Positions 13,586 to 26,400 of a stretch of 64,000 bases of DNA are shown in pieces. Source of the stretch: Tetrahymena thermophila SB210 (lineage: Eukaryota; Ciliophora; Oligohymenophorea; Hymenostomatida; Tetrahymenidae). Location: positions 434,001 through 498,000 of the forward strand of contig NW_002476432.1 in assembly GCF_000189635.1 (NCBI RefSeq). Reading direction: 5' to 3'. The translations under genes and the position numbers were made by a program. Numbering within the stretch: position 1 is the stretch's first letter; every line of letters starts with the position of its first letter. The notes under the pieces are model-generated. The model made no database searches. It saw only the letters and a list, made by a program, of their open reading frames with translations, and was not told where the DNA came from.

Positions 13586-16500
13586 TCAATTTAAATTACT
13601 TGATCTTTATGATCTTTGAGAGCGACCTGACTGTGAAGAGCGCTTTGAATTTATATCTATCGAAGAAGGAGCCTTATTGTTTTATATTCTTTATTCCTTT
13701 AATATTTCATCAACAACGCTACTAAGCTCGGGAATATCTTGTTGTAAAGAGCTACATTCATTTAAAATAAAAATTAATTTATTTTTCTTCAAAACAAAAC
13801 AAAGTGTATTTAAAATATATAACAATAAATTAAATTTTAAATGCAAAAATTACTAAAGCCCTTAGAGCAAAGTTTTGTAGAGATTATTTTAATTGTCAAG
13901 CTTGACTTAAATCATGTGAGGATTCTTTGGATTAATAAAATTTTAGTTTTTATTTACTGCCAACTAATAATTTCTTTGTAAAGAATTCTAAGCTCTTTAA
14001 AGTTTATCTCCTTATTGATCTATATCTTTTTGGTACTTAGAGATTTCTTGATCTAAGCTTTGATGCTATTCATATAATCTTTCCAACTATTAATTAATAA
14101 GAAAGATATTTTTTTTTGTTATTTTGTTTGTTTGTAAGATAAAATTAAAATAAATTCCAAATGAAAAAAATAATTTACTTTATTTTTTATTTCAGTATAT
14201 CTTCTTGTGTCTTCTTCTTACTCTTTTTAGAGCTTTTGTAGCTCATCTCTCTTTTTAAATAAATTTTATGAAGCTGCTCTACATTGTTCTTCTAATCCTT
14301 CAGCTTCTTCTCTATGTTAAGTAGTAACTCCCTAAAATAAACAATATTCATTATTTTTATCAACTTTAAAATTTAAATTTATTTATTTTTAAATTTTATT
14401 AATCAAACAAAATAGATTAAAAGCAAGAAATTTTATTTTATTTTTGAATAATTTCTTTGTTTTTTTGAATATTTTAAATAATTTCTATGTTAAATGTTAT
14501 CTTGCTCTAATTATCATTTTGATTTGATTCATTACCTTGTTAAGGAATTTGTCTCTGTAATTAGAATTTCTATTTTTTAAATGGTTGAGTGTGTTATCTA
14601 ATGCCTTTAATTCTTTTTCATTCTTCAATATTTTGGCTATTTTAATTAATTAAATTTATTTCAATTAACATTTTTTGTTATAAAATAGTTTAAATTACCA
14701 TTGAGTTCATCACCCTTTCTTTGTAATTCTTCTCTTTCTTGGGCTGCTTTAATAACATAGTAAGCTTGAGAGTGCTCATGTACAGATTCAACTTCACCAT
14801 TTGAAGCCTTATTTTTTTGAACTAGAGATTCGTACTTAATCTTTAAGTTCTTGACTTTGTTTTTTCTTTCAGCCAATTCTACTGCAATTTTGTGTCTTTC
14901 TTCTTCTGCTGCTTTATGTTCGGTCATTAAGACATCCTTATGGACTTCAATTTCCTTTTCTCTTTCTTGCATACTATTTTATTATAAAAATATTTTTATG
15001 ATGATGCTTAATAATAAATATTATCTATCAACCTCATTTCTAATTAGTAAATTTAGTTTTCAAGATTGAAGACTTTTTCTGTAGCTCCATTCAAACTTTC
15101 ATTGATCTTTTTAATTTCTAGCTTCATTGTATCATGTTAAACGAGAACTTCTTCTTTTTATTTAATGATCTTATTCAAATCTTAGTAAGTCATATCGTTT
15201 TCAAGGATGAGTTCTTCAATCAAACTGGAATACTTTGTATTTTCTTCTTCAACGTAAGCAAGCTTATTTGAAAAAAATCAAAAAAAACATTTAACTAATT
15301 CATAAAATCAATGATTAATTTGAATTACTTTTTTCTTCACAGTTCTAATTTCATCATCTAAATTCTTGAGAGATTCAATCAGCTCTTTATTTTGTCCAGT
15401 GACTCCTCCAAGCTCCCTTTCAGCATTCATAATTTCATTTTCCAAATCCTTCTTTTCTTCTAAAGTTCTTTCACCTAATTTTCAGATAAAATAACCATTA
15501 TATTTTCAAGATAATTTTGAAAATAAAAAAATAAAGAAATAAATTGAATACCCTTTGCACGAGCTACTCTTCTTTCCATGAGTTAGATTTGATACTCAGC
15601 ATTATACAAAAGTTCTTATTGACGCTAAAATTCTTGATTTAATTTAGTAATATGAGATTAAAGGTTTCTGCATGCAGCCATGTTTCCTTGGATTTCACCA
15701 TAGAGGTTAGCTTCTCTTTCTCTGTGTTTGAATAACTCTTAGGTGTGCTTAAACAGATTTTCCTTTTAAGTTCTGATTTCCTTCTCAAGTTCTTTCTTTT
15801 CCTTTTCATTTTTTCTATATTTTTCTTCAGCATAGGATCTGTCGTTTTCATATTATTTGGCCATAATCTCTTCATTTTTTAGCTTGACTTAGTGAGCTTG
15901 ATACTTCTTTTAAGCAGCATTAAGTCTTTGCTTCTTAGCTAGCAATTCTTAACTTAAAATAGCAATTCTGTTCTTTTTGGAAGACAAATCACTTGCAAAA
16001 GCACTAACTTAGTTTTTAAGGATTTCAACATCAGCTTTCTTCTCTGCCAATTATTCTTCAATGTGTTTGTTATCAGATATTTGTTAGATATTTTGTCTTT
16101 CCATAAGTTCATTAGCCATTTAGATACGTTTGTTTTCTTCTTTGGCTTCCTTCAAAATACGCTTTCTTTCTTCTAAAGCGTCTTTATTTGACTTGATTTC
16201 AATCTTAATACGAGCGAAATTTTCACCTTCCTCACGAATAGCAAGATCTCTCTTTGAGATAATTTCTGTTACTTCTTGCCATTACAAAAATAATTTATGT
16301 CTCTCCTCATGTTATCTCTTGAATTCTTCAGCAGTCTTGTCTAATTCAATTTGAGCAGCTTAAGTTTCAGTAATTTCCTTTTCTAATTCGTTTTATTTTC
16401 TTCCAACTTCGGCCTTGTTTAAAATATTTAATTTTCATTTATTTGTTCATTTTTAATAAATATCAAAAAATCTGCTTTTATAAATAATTATTTTATATTT

Positions 16501-17822
16501 ATAATTTAACTTACAGTAAGTTTTTCAATGGCAAGATTCAATTCCTTGATTTTAACTTCATCAGCACGTTTATATTTTTCAAGGGTTAAGTTATCTTCTT
16601 CCTTTTAACGAGCAGCAAGAGCCCACTACTCTAATTCTTCTTGATTCCAATTCATTTCTAACTTGTATTAATCCATTTTTTCATTTCCCCTGAAGATTTG
16701 GTTTTATACGTCATTTAGTTTTTCTTGCTACTCAATTGATCTGGTAACCGTAAATTTAATTAAAATAATAATTAATTAATTATTAGTTTATGCAAAGGAT
16801 TATTTTTAAAAAGGGGATGATCAAAATTAAATTTATAAATTTCAAATAGCTTTTTAAAAAGCAATCAATAGAGGATAGACAACAACAATAATCAATGATA
16901 ATAATCAGATTTCTCATCCATTATTGAGCAAAATTACAATCTAAAAATTTTATTAGCAAAATAGTTTACCTTTTTTCAAGAATTTTCAATTCGCTCTGAA
17001 TACGACCACTTTAACGTTCAGCAATTTATTTCATGTGATCTTCAGTTTCAATTTCTTTGTTTTTAGCATCGATCTATCAATAATATAAAGTATAATTTAA
17101 TTACCACTATCTAATCAAAACATAAATTGAAAATATTAAAGAATCAGCAACTAAATTTCATCATTCAACATTTTAATCCTTATTCTATTTTGAATATTAT
17201 TGATTATTTATTTATTTCCCTTTGTTATTCTTTTATTTCTTGCTCGCTGAATTGTTATATTTTTAATTTTAATAATCTATTTAATTATTTACCAATGCTT
17301 ATGTATGTAAAAGCTCTTGCTCAACATTTTTCAAGTGCTCTTGTAAAACTTTGGTACGGTCAGACTTCTCTTCAATTTTGGCAGAAATATCCTTAATAAG
17401 CTTTCTCTTCTTTTTGATCTATTTTTATGTTATAAAACATGAAATAAATATCCAAATTAATTCAATCAAATATGCAAGATATATTGCAAGGATGGCTGTT
17501 TTAGCTTTAATATGGCTGAGCTTGCTTGCCAAATAATCAGAATTTAATTAATTACGATTTCATTAAGTCTTTTATTTTGTTCATTTGCATATTCAGGGAA
17601 ATCATCATCGTCATCCTCATCGTCTTCAGGAGGAACTGATGGCTGCTAGAGGTTGTTCTAGCCACCATCATCATCTTGACCTTGATCATCTAAATTGTCG
17701 CCATTTTAGTTGTAATTATTATCCTATTAAGGATCTTCCATATAATCATTGTTTTCATCATCTCCCTCCTATTGATCATAATCCTGATCATTATCATCCT
17801 GAATAAATTCTCCCTAATCCAT
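13586..17822 (-). CDS. CCDC39: CCDC39/FAP59, ciliary 96-nm ruler coiled-coil protein
   Basis: CCDC39 pairs with CCDC40 along each axonemal doublet to set the 96-nm repeat on which inner dynein arms and the nexin-dynein regulatory complex dock. Thirteen exons (17556-17822, 17293-17418, 16970-17073, 16515-16740, 15552-16413, 15329-15474, 15033-15262, 14699-14973, 14536-14636, 14179-14331, 13958-14086, 13854-13924, 13586-13751) join in frame to 951 residues, against about 940 in animals. An acidic, disordered start (residues 1-75, rich in Asp, Gln and Asn) is followed by near-continuous coiled coil. Diagnostic blocks are MNWNQEELEQWALAA and DNLTLEKY (human MNWDQQALEAW, DALTLQKY), SQAYYVIKAAQEREELQR, and a C-terminal SSVVDEIL then a Ser/Arg-rich tail. 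The start is the first ATG ahead of the acidic stretch. Expression is expected with other ciliary genes. Confidence 0.95.
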
Positions 17823-19852
17823 TTCTTATTAATTTCAAAATACAATATACTTTGTTCAGGATTCTATTTATTTTCCTTTATTTATTATTGAATTTGGTTG
17901 ATTTTTGTTTTACTTTTTTCGTAATTGATTGATTGATATTTTTTGATGATAAGCCGAAGATAACTTCCTTAATTAATATATAACTAGTTATTTAATCAAT
18001 TAATTATTAATTAATTAATTAAAAATCAATTCAGTTGCTTGATTGCTTGATTGATTGATTGCATCCATGCATACTTGCTTGCTTGCTTCTTGGCTGCCTA
18101 TTCAATTTACTAGATTAAACATTAAATTGAATATTGATATGCAAAGTACTTTGTTTTTATAGCCATTTTTTAATTTTATTTGTTTTCTTGGAAGCATGTT
18201 TGTTTATTATAAAAATAAATAGCTAACTTTTTATGATCTTCTTTATTATTTATAACTTGCAAATTAATTAATAAATAAATAAAAATATATAATTTGACAA
18301 AATCTAATATATTTAATTTTTTATTATTTTTTTTCTATACATTTTGAATGTCCAAAAAACTATAATACCTTCAAATATAATTTTAATATTAAAATAAAAA
18401 ATATTTGCATTTTTTATTTTGAAATTGTTTCAAAATACAATTTAAGCAAAGCAAATCAAATTTATTTATTATTGATACATATTTAGTTAGTTTACAAGTG
18501 TTAAAATTGGTTTTTTTTTCTAATTTATATGCAATCTAATAAATAATTTAGTAATATTCTTTTGTTATTTTTGTAAAACAAATAGAAATATTAAATATGA
18601 TAAAATATAACAGAATCAAAATCTTTTTTCTATGTCTTGAACATTCAAAAAATCAAAAGCCATAAAAATAAATACCTTGTAAAAATTAAAAACTTATTGA
18701 TATAAATTTAAATAAACTAAATTCAAATTTCTTATTTTGTTTTTTAAGTTTCAAATATAAAAGTTGATAAATAAAAGTAAAATGAATAATTGATTAAACT
18801 TTAATTTATCTTATATTGTTAAATTTGAATTTCTAATCATAAAATCAGTAGTTTGCATTTATTAGTTAATATTAATTTATAAAAAAATCTTCATTTTTTA
18901 CAGTTTAGATAAATTAATATAAACAGATATTTAAAAAACATTTTATCTAACAAACGAAACAATATTTATCTGTGCTTTTAGCATGTGCATTAGTTACTAA
19001 TAATTTTTTAAAAAAAGTTGATCTTTCTTTTTTAAAAAATTCATAAATAAACTAGATCAATGATAATTTTGAATTTTTTAATAATTATTTACTACAAAAA
19101 ATTTTGACTTACTCATTTTTTATTCTAAATTTAAAAAAACTTTTAAAGCTCAAGAAAAGATAAATAAAAATTTATTTATTATTATTATTTTTTAATATTT
19201 AAAGTTATTTTAATAAATGTGAAAGTTTATTTTCACTTATAAAATATTTTACATATTAATATTTTTTAATTTATATGAAGCTTCTAAACATAATTAATTA
19301 ATAAAGATTATGTTTAATTTAAATATGTTTTTAGATTTATCAGTCACAAAATTACAAAATAAATGTATTATTTTTATTATCAAATTTCAAATATAATTTC
19401 AATTTATTTTGAAATTTACGTTTTTCAGATATTTTTTGTTCATTTATTTGATCAGTGGAATAATATTTGCAATTAGCTAGTTAATTAACTAACTAACTAA
19501 TTATTTAGCTAAATTTCTATTTATTTTAGTATTTATTTGCATAATGATATTATTTCTTTATTGTTATTAAATAAAAAAATTTATTAAATTATTCTGGTAA
19601 TTCTAAGTTAAATATATTACTATTAAAATGAAAAATAAATCATTTTTGTTTAAAATAAAATATAATTTTGATTTTATGAAGCATTATGCTAGAATTTCTC
19701 TTTATTTAACAAAAAAATCTAACAAAAATAAAATTAAAGAAATTTTAAGCAATGTTTAATAAAGCTTGCTTGTAAATTTAGACAAGTAATTGATTTATTG
19801 ATAGATAGATATATACAAGATAAACATTATTTTATTTTAAAAACGCTTTGAA
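17823..19852. other. Intergenic region, about 2 kb
   Basis: AT-rich sequence upstream of CCDC39 and downstream of SEM1, both on the minus strand. Short simple repeats (TTGATTGATTG, CTTGCTTGCTTG at 18040-18090) are present. No coding stretch or RNA gene was seen. Confidence 0.5.
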
Positions 19853-20324
19853 TCAATTAACACCTAATTATTTTCTCAATTCCTAGTTAAAGTCATCATT
19901 TATATCTTCATCGTCCCAATCTTCACGCCTTTTTAGAAAAATAAAGATTAATATTTTTAAAAATAATTAAATATATTAATTACCATTGCTTGACATCAAT
20001 CTTTTCATCAACTTATATATCTTACCAATCTATTTCATTTAAAATAATAATTTTATTATTTGAGTGCTATTATGTAAATTTAATGAATAATAGTTTATTT
20101 GTTTTCTCTTTTTGTTTTAAATGCCAATTTTTTAATATGAATATTTAATTTATATTTATGAACTAATTAATTCAGTAGAATTAGCTACCTTCTTATTGGA
20201 ATTCTTCAAATTCATCATCATCTTCGTCGAGGACTTTAGCTACTTCTTCACTTAATTTTTATTCAGGAGCTTAGTCCTTCTTAACTTGAGTTTCGGGCTT
20301 GTTTTCTACTTTTTTAGTGGCCAT
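19853..20324 (-). CDS. SEM1: SEM1/DSS1, 26S proteasome lid and TREX-2 subunit
   Basis: SEM1 is a very small acidic protein that tethers subunits of the proteasome lid and of PCI-domain complexes such as TREX-2, and binds BRCA2-type proteins. Three exons (20189-20324, 19984-20029, 19853-19928) encode 85 residues. A lysine-containing start is followed by the two conserved acidic-aromatic boxes: VLDEDDDEFEEFQQEDWQD at residues 31-49, and REDWDDEDINDDFNQELRKQL near the C terminus. Both are hallmarks of the family, and the length is typical (70-90). The third exon finishes a split Trp codon. The start is the first ATG of the open frame. A GC-richer stretch 250 bases upstream (20541-20577) ends in a donor-like site and could be a 5' leader exon, but it does not join in frame. 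Confidence 0.93.
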
Positions 20325-21162
20325 TTATTTACTTAATTTTGATAAGCTAAGTGTTTATGTGAATGTGATAAATCTTTGTTTCTTTTTTAATAATTTAGAG
20401 TTCTTTAAATAATCAAAATTTTATAAATATCCAGTCTATTTATTTTAAATATAATTTATTGATTATCTTCTTTCATTCATTTTATTATACAATTTACATC
20501 AAATTCAATCAAAAAGAAAGAAAGAAATATAAATAGATACCCTCGGATCTTTGCGAAGTCTTTCTGAAGTCGTTCATAGTTCTGTTTAGTCAATCAAATT
20601 TAATTTGCTGATGTAATTACATAATCAATTTAATTTAATTATTCAATAATTTTTTTTTTGTTTTTATATTGATTAAAATACATAAAATAAAAATTGTAAA
20701 TAAATACATTTTATTAAAAAAAATATTTCTAAAAAACAAATTTTTATTAATTAAAAAATTTCAAATAAAACAAAAAAACTAACAAGCCACTTTATTGGAA
20801 GAATTTAATATATAGAATTAATTAGAATTGAATTTTAATATCCACTTTAAATATATAAATTCTCATTTTTTTTTTCAGTAATTATAACATTTAATGGATG
20901 TTATTCAAATTTAATATTATTAAATCTGCCCGCAATATGTAAATTTTGAAGCATAGCAGTCAAATCTATCAAAAATTAAAATTAATTTGATGCTGCTGTT
21001 TAAAAACAAGCAGATACTATAGCAATTTCTTTCTTGTATTGTCTTGGTAAATCGCTTCAAATATAAACAAATTTGTTTAAAATATCTTAAAAATTTAATT
21101 AATTTAAGCTAAAAAACAAATAAACAAGTAAATTAAAAGCTTTTACTTTGTATATTAATTAA
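20325..21162. other. Divergent promoter region between SEM1 and METTL2
   Basis: The region lies between minus-strand SEM1 and plus-strand METTL2 and must hold both promoters. Most is featureless AT-rich sequence. The exception is 20541-20577, markedly richer in G and C. On the minus strand it reads ATG plus 11 codons (MNDFRKTSQRSE) and then G|GTATCT, a plausible splice donor. Either it is a leader exon or small upstream frame of SEM1, or a short RNA; neither can be shown here. Confidence 0.4.
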
Positions 21163-22690
21163 ATGGATAGCCAACAATAGTCATAAGAATAATTCAATGA
21201 AGACGACTTCATTGTTAGGGATCAAAAAGAAATAGAAGAATATATTGAAAAGGTTAATCACCTTACTGATGAAGAAATAGCACATTTAAAAGAAGAAGAT
21301 AAAATTGAAATTAGAGAACTTGAAAAAAAGCTCACTACTGCTGAAAAAAATCTTTTAAAAAGCTAATTCAATCTTTCAAAAAAGCCTGATACCTGGGAAT
21401 AAAAATTACCAGAAGAAATAGAAAAGCTTAGAGATTAAATTCGTAAAAAGTTTGAGCTCAATAAAAATGGTAAAGAAACTATGCCCGTTCTCTTTTACTA
21501 ATGGTAAAGCTACATTATGATTTTCAAATTTCTACTATTCAATCATAAATAAATCTAAATTTAGAAATGCCCAACCAATTATAATAAAATATTTGATATA
21601 TATAACTAATTTTAAATATGAACCTTATTAAATCAAAAATGAGCAATAAATTTAAATATTTGAATTAAAACTTTCAAATTTCCCAAAGTTTTAAAATAGT
21701 TTTTGATTTAATATTATTTGTGAGTAGAAATAAGATTTTAGAGTAAATAACTATGCAATTTTATAAAATAATAGGAATTAAGAACTTGAGGAAAAAGCAA
21801 AGCAAATGATTGAAGATGATAGTGAATTGTTAGATGAAGTAACATATGAGAAATTTGAATCAACAGCTAATAAATAATGGGATAAGTTTTATAAGAACCA
21901 TAAGTTAGGATTTTTCCACAATAGACACTACTTGTATAAGGAGTTCCCAGAATTAGTTGCTATGAATGACGAAGAAAATAAGAATAAGTCTTTTATTATG
22001 TGCGAATTAGGTTGTGGTGTAGGAGATACAATTTATCCTCTCATGCCACAATATCCTGCAATTAAGAAGTTTTATGTTTGCGATTTCTCTTCGAAGGCTA
22101 TTGAGTGGGTTAAGAAAGCTGAACCTTACGATCCTGAAAAAGTAGTTGCAGAAGTAGCTGATCTTGTTAACGATCCAATTCCAGCTGCATTTAATCCACC
22201 TGCAGATATTGTTACATTAATTTTTGTCTTAAGTGCAATTTCTCCAGAAAACCATCAAAAAGTAATCTCAAAAATATTTGAATGGATGAAACCTGGATCA
22301 GTTATTTATTTCAGAGACTATGGAAGATATGATTTTGCCTAATTAAACTTCTCTAGAAAAAAAGGTAGAAAACTCAAAGACCATTTCTATGTAAAGCATG
22401 ATGGAACAAGAGTTTATTACTTCCCTAAAGAAGAAATATCAGAACTCTTCTAAAATGCTGGCTTTGAAGAGATTGAAAATAATGTTCATTATAGATATTT
22501 AGAAAACAGAAAAACCGGATTATAAATGTATAGAGTTTGGTTATAAGCTAGATTTAGAAAACCTTTAACCAATACAGTAGAAGATGTTAAAATAGACACT
22601 GAACCAATAAAAAATGATGAAATCCATGATGATAAAATGCATTCGTAAGAACAAATTGAAGAATAAAAAAACTAAGAAAATGTATAATGA
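21163..22690 (+). CDS. METTL2: METTL2-type tRNA N3-methylcytidine methyltransferase
   Basis: METTL2/Trm140-type enzymes use S-adenosylmethionine to methylate cytidine 32 in the anticodon loop of certain tRNAs. Two exons (21163-21503, 21775-22690) give 418 residues; a Trp codon is split by the intron. Residues 1-110 are charged and helical, with no clear homology. The conserved part starts at WDKFYKNHKLGFFHNRHYL and EFPEL, then the SAM motif I CELGCGVGDTIYPL, CDFSSKAIEWV, LIFVLSAISPE, YFRDYGRYDFAQL, FYVKHDGTRVYYF and LQMYRVWLQA. The order and wording match METTL2 better than METTL6 or METTL8. The acidic Gln-rich tail after about residue 385 is variable in the family. The start is the only upstream in-frame ATG after AT-rich leader sequence. 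TGA is at 22688-22690. Confidence 0.94.
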
Positions 22691-23485
22691 ATATGAATGA
22701 AAATACACTTTAGAATATTAAAAATAATTAATTTCCTAAATGACTTAGAAATTAATTAATTGTTCGTTTATTTATTTATTTTGTTTTAAAATGTTTAAAG
22801 TAAATAAATAGAGTTAATTTTTTTATATCTTTAACATTTGTTTAAAAAGAAATATCTTACTTTAATCAACTCAAACTAAATATTTAATCTTTAGTTGACA
22901 AATTTATTTAAGTAAAATAAACTTATTTTAAATTTGAATTGTTGTCATATTTTTTTGCAATATTTTGAGTTATTATATTAAACTAAAACTGATTTGTTTC
23001 TTTTTATATATAGAATAAAATAATTTATGAAGAAGAAAAAGAAGAATAACTAAAAAATCAAATAAATAAATAAAAGTTTGATAAATTTATAAAGTTCAGT
23101 TTAAAATAGTTTGATTGTAAATATTTATAAAAATAAATTATTATTTTGGATTAAAATAATATAAAATGATGCCCATATCATAATATTGCTTCTTTTTATT
23201 TATAGAATAAAATAATAATAAATGAAGAAGAAAAAGAATAATAAATATATAAAAAAAAGTTTGATTAATTTATAAAATTCAGTTAAAAATAGTTTGATTG
23301 TAAATATTTAAAAAAATAAATTATTATTTTGGATTAAAATAAAGTAAAATGATGCACATATCATAATATTTTACTTTAAAGAATTATGGTATAATAAGTT
23401 AGAAGAAATTTTAAATACATTAGAAAAAGAAGAAAGAGGTTTGAGTATTAATTAATCAATATATTGTTTAATTATATGTCTCATA
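22691..23485. other. Intergenic region between convergent genes
   Basis: The region lies between the 3' ends of METTL2 (+) and the channel gene (-), so it should contain both polyadenylation regions. Its main content is a direct repeat (22996-23380, listed separately). No coding sequence was seen. Confidence 0.6.
22996..23380. repeat. About 190-bp direct repeat, 2 copies
   Basis: Copies at about 22996-23188 and 23189-23380 share ordered blocks: TATAGAATAAAATAAT, GAAGAAGAAAAAGAA, ATAGTTTGATTGTAAATATT, TTATTATTTTGGATTAAAAT and CATATCATAATATT. This is a recent tandem duplication in noncoding DNA. Confidence 0.8.
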
Positions 23486-26400
23486 TCAATCATTTTATTT
23501 TTAAAATTTTGCAAATGGAGAAAAACTTGATGATTTAAATTCTTGTTTTTTAGATAATTGCTTGATCATTTTTCTATTTTTTATATTTTTTTCGACTGTT
23601 ATAGAAACTTGCATCTTTTTGAGCAGCTTTAAGATTTTTGTATAATTATGTTTAGGGTAATAATACTTAAAAACTTATCCTTTGTCAAAATGTTAGAGCA
23701 TAAAATAGCTATTTTCGATATTTTGATGTTTTTCATTATTTAATTAAGGGAGTTTAATTTGTGTTTAATAAGGAGTGTTGCCAATCTTATATAATGAATC
23801 TTATCTGTTATACTATGTATTTTTACAGCTACTATTAGATTATCTTCTTTGTTTTTTCTTGCCTTTTACTACTTAATCAAGAGAATCCTATTAATTTAGA
23901 TCTTACATTTTGCTTGAATGCGAATTTTGTCTGCTTTAATCTTTTTGTTCTAAATTATTATCAAGTCTTGAAATTGATCTCGTTTTTATTTTTAGGATAG
24001 AGTGCTTTAAATATTTATTAGATTGAGGAGAATCACTCAATTACCTTTCATTAAACTAGCTAAGCTGAGAAATTTAATTTTTTATTGGCTCATGTAGAGA
24101 TAACAAAGAATTTAATTCATTTGAAATTTTTTGAGAATCAGGCAATTGATGATAATTTTATTGTTGCAACTATTAATTATAATTTTACTATTGTTGTTAT
24201 TGCAAATTCAGCTACTGTTGTTATTGATTGAATTGGAGGATATTTTATTCGTTAATATCTTGCTAATGGCAGAGTCCTACAGAGAGAGACTTTCTATCTT
24301 TTCTTGAGTATTGCTGAGAGATAAAACTAGAAGGCAGCTATTTATCTTGGATTTTGCATTAAGAAGGTATATATTGACATGACTCTTTTATACTTGTTAA
24401 TTTATTTAAGCTTCCATCTTCTCCTTGAAGAATGTTTTGTATGTTAGAAATTTCTTTCTGTATAGATCGTATTTATTCTTGAAAGACTATTGAATTACTC
24501 ATCTGGTTTTCATTCTATTGACTACTATCAGCATTATTTTTATTATTCAAAGAAGAATAACTTGATTAGTTAGAAATGTTGGTATTCGATGGCTATATTT
24601 CTTAAATTGTTTCATTTGTTTCTTTTATTTTTACTTTCCTTAATCCACTTCTTCTTTAGATTTTATTTTAGTCTTCATGTTTATTATCTTCTTCTTGACT
24701 GCATTCACTTGATTGGAACGTGTCATCGTTCTCATAAATTAAGCTTTTGTTTGGCTTTGCTTGCTACTCAATTTCATTTAGTACTTCAAAAAAGTCTTCA
24801 TTGTCATTTATTTAATAAACAGCTTAGTATAACCTTTTTTATGATATCCGAGTTTTCCACTTTAGCTACTTGTTTCTCCTCGAAAAAATTTATCTCTTTA
24901 AATGTGGAACTGAGAAACAATACCGATGAGCTATTCCCTTTTTAGAAATTATCAAATGTGTTTTCGGACATGACATTGAAAAATGCTCTTCACTCTAACA
25001 GTGAAAGCATTTTTAGTTAATTATAGAATAATTATTCTTAAAAATGATATTATCTCTAATCATAACGTATTCTTCATAGTCTCTATTGCTCTCTCTTATC
25101 AAATTCAAAAATTTTTCTCTATTGATCTTGTAAATTCTACAAAAATCAGCTGCTTTAGCTGTTAAGTTTCTGATTTAACCTGTAATAAAACTAATTTCGC
25201 CAAAATAAGATGATTTTTATAAAACTTAAATTATAGAGTCTTCTCTATTTCTTGAAATTGATTATCTAATTATTTCAACTTCTCCTTTCACAATATAAAA
25301 CAAAGCGCAATCATCAATATTGTTTTCTTAAAATATAATCTCTCCTGGTGAATATAAGCATTCCTCCATTAGAAATATAATTTTTTATTTGAGTTCCATA
25401 TTTTTGATAAAAGGGATGTTTTCTAAATACTATCCTTATATTTCAGATATCAATTAAAATCTCAGCTGATTCGAAAGCTTTTCAATGACTTTCTGTTCTT
25501 GCTATTTTTACACCTCATTCGATTCCTATTTAAAAAAAAAATTTATTTTATATTCATTTTCAATCACTTTTTTAAAAAAAAAATAAGTAATTATTTAACT
25601 AATATTACATTGTAAATATACTTTAGATAGTTGGAAATTTAGTCTCTAAAATCAGATCTAATATTTTCTTCTCTCATGAGAGTGTGAATGACTTACATAC
25701 TCTCTTTATACGACTTTTCCTTTTTCTCAATATTATCAATGATATTTCCTATTTTACTGATGCTAAATCCCCATGTCATTCCAGTCACAAACATAGTCAG
25801 AATAGTAAAAATAATCTCAGTACTATTTTGAGGAGTGATATCACCATAGCCAACTGTAATCATAGTAACAGCTAAAAAGTAGAAAGAATACACATACCGA
25901 GTAAAAACAGATGCTTCTTCAAGATAATATTTATGCAGCCAAGTTTAATCATATCCTTGTTAAATTTCATAAATTGCTATGTAGTGCCAAAATCCACAGA
26001 ATACATGGCAAATTATACAGAGTAAAAGGATTAATTTTCCAAAATCAACAACATTCCTTAAGTTCTTTTAATAATTTAAGTAAAATATCATTCTTTCAAA
26101 GCTCTAAGATAAAGTTAACCACTTTAAAAGAAATAATAAAAAGCTATACTTCACATTTTAGATTTCCATTAAGCAAAAAACTAAAGGCAAAATCCCTAAT
26201 AAGTCAAAAATTAATTTTTGCTTGAGATAAATAAAAATTATTTTTTTTCTTTGCTTAATTAGAACCCCTCTAAGAAAAATCTATGTATTAAGGTTCAATA
26301 AAATATCTATAATAAATCCAATTAAAGAAAGTTTATACATTTGCCTATTTAATTTTAAATAAAACAAATCTTTAATAAAATTGAATTAAGAAAGTCAATT

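Noticed and set aside
17585-17806. His-rich plus-strand frame
   Set aside because: It is the antisense of the acidic (GAT/GAC-rich) first exon of CCDC39.
24589-24945. Hydrophobic plus-strand frames at 24589-25165 and 25684-26225
   Set aside because: They are shadows of the minus-strand channel exons, which carry the recognisable pore and cyclic-nucleotide-binding motifs.
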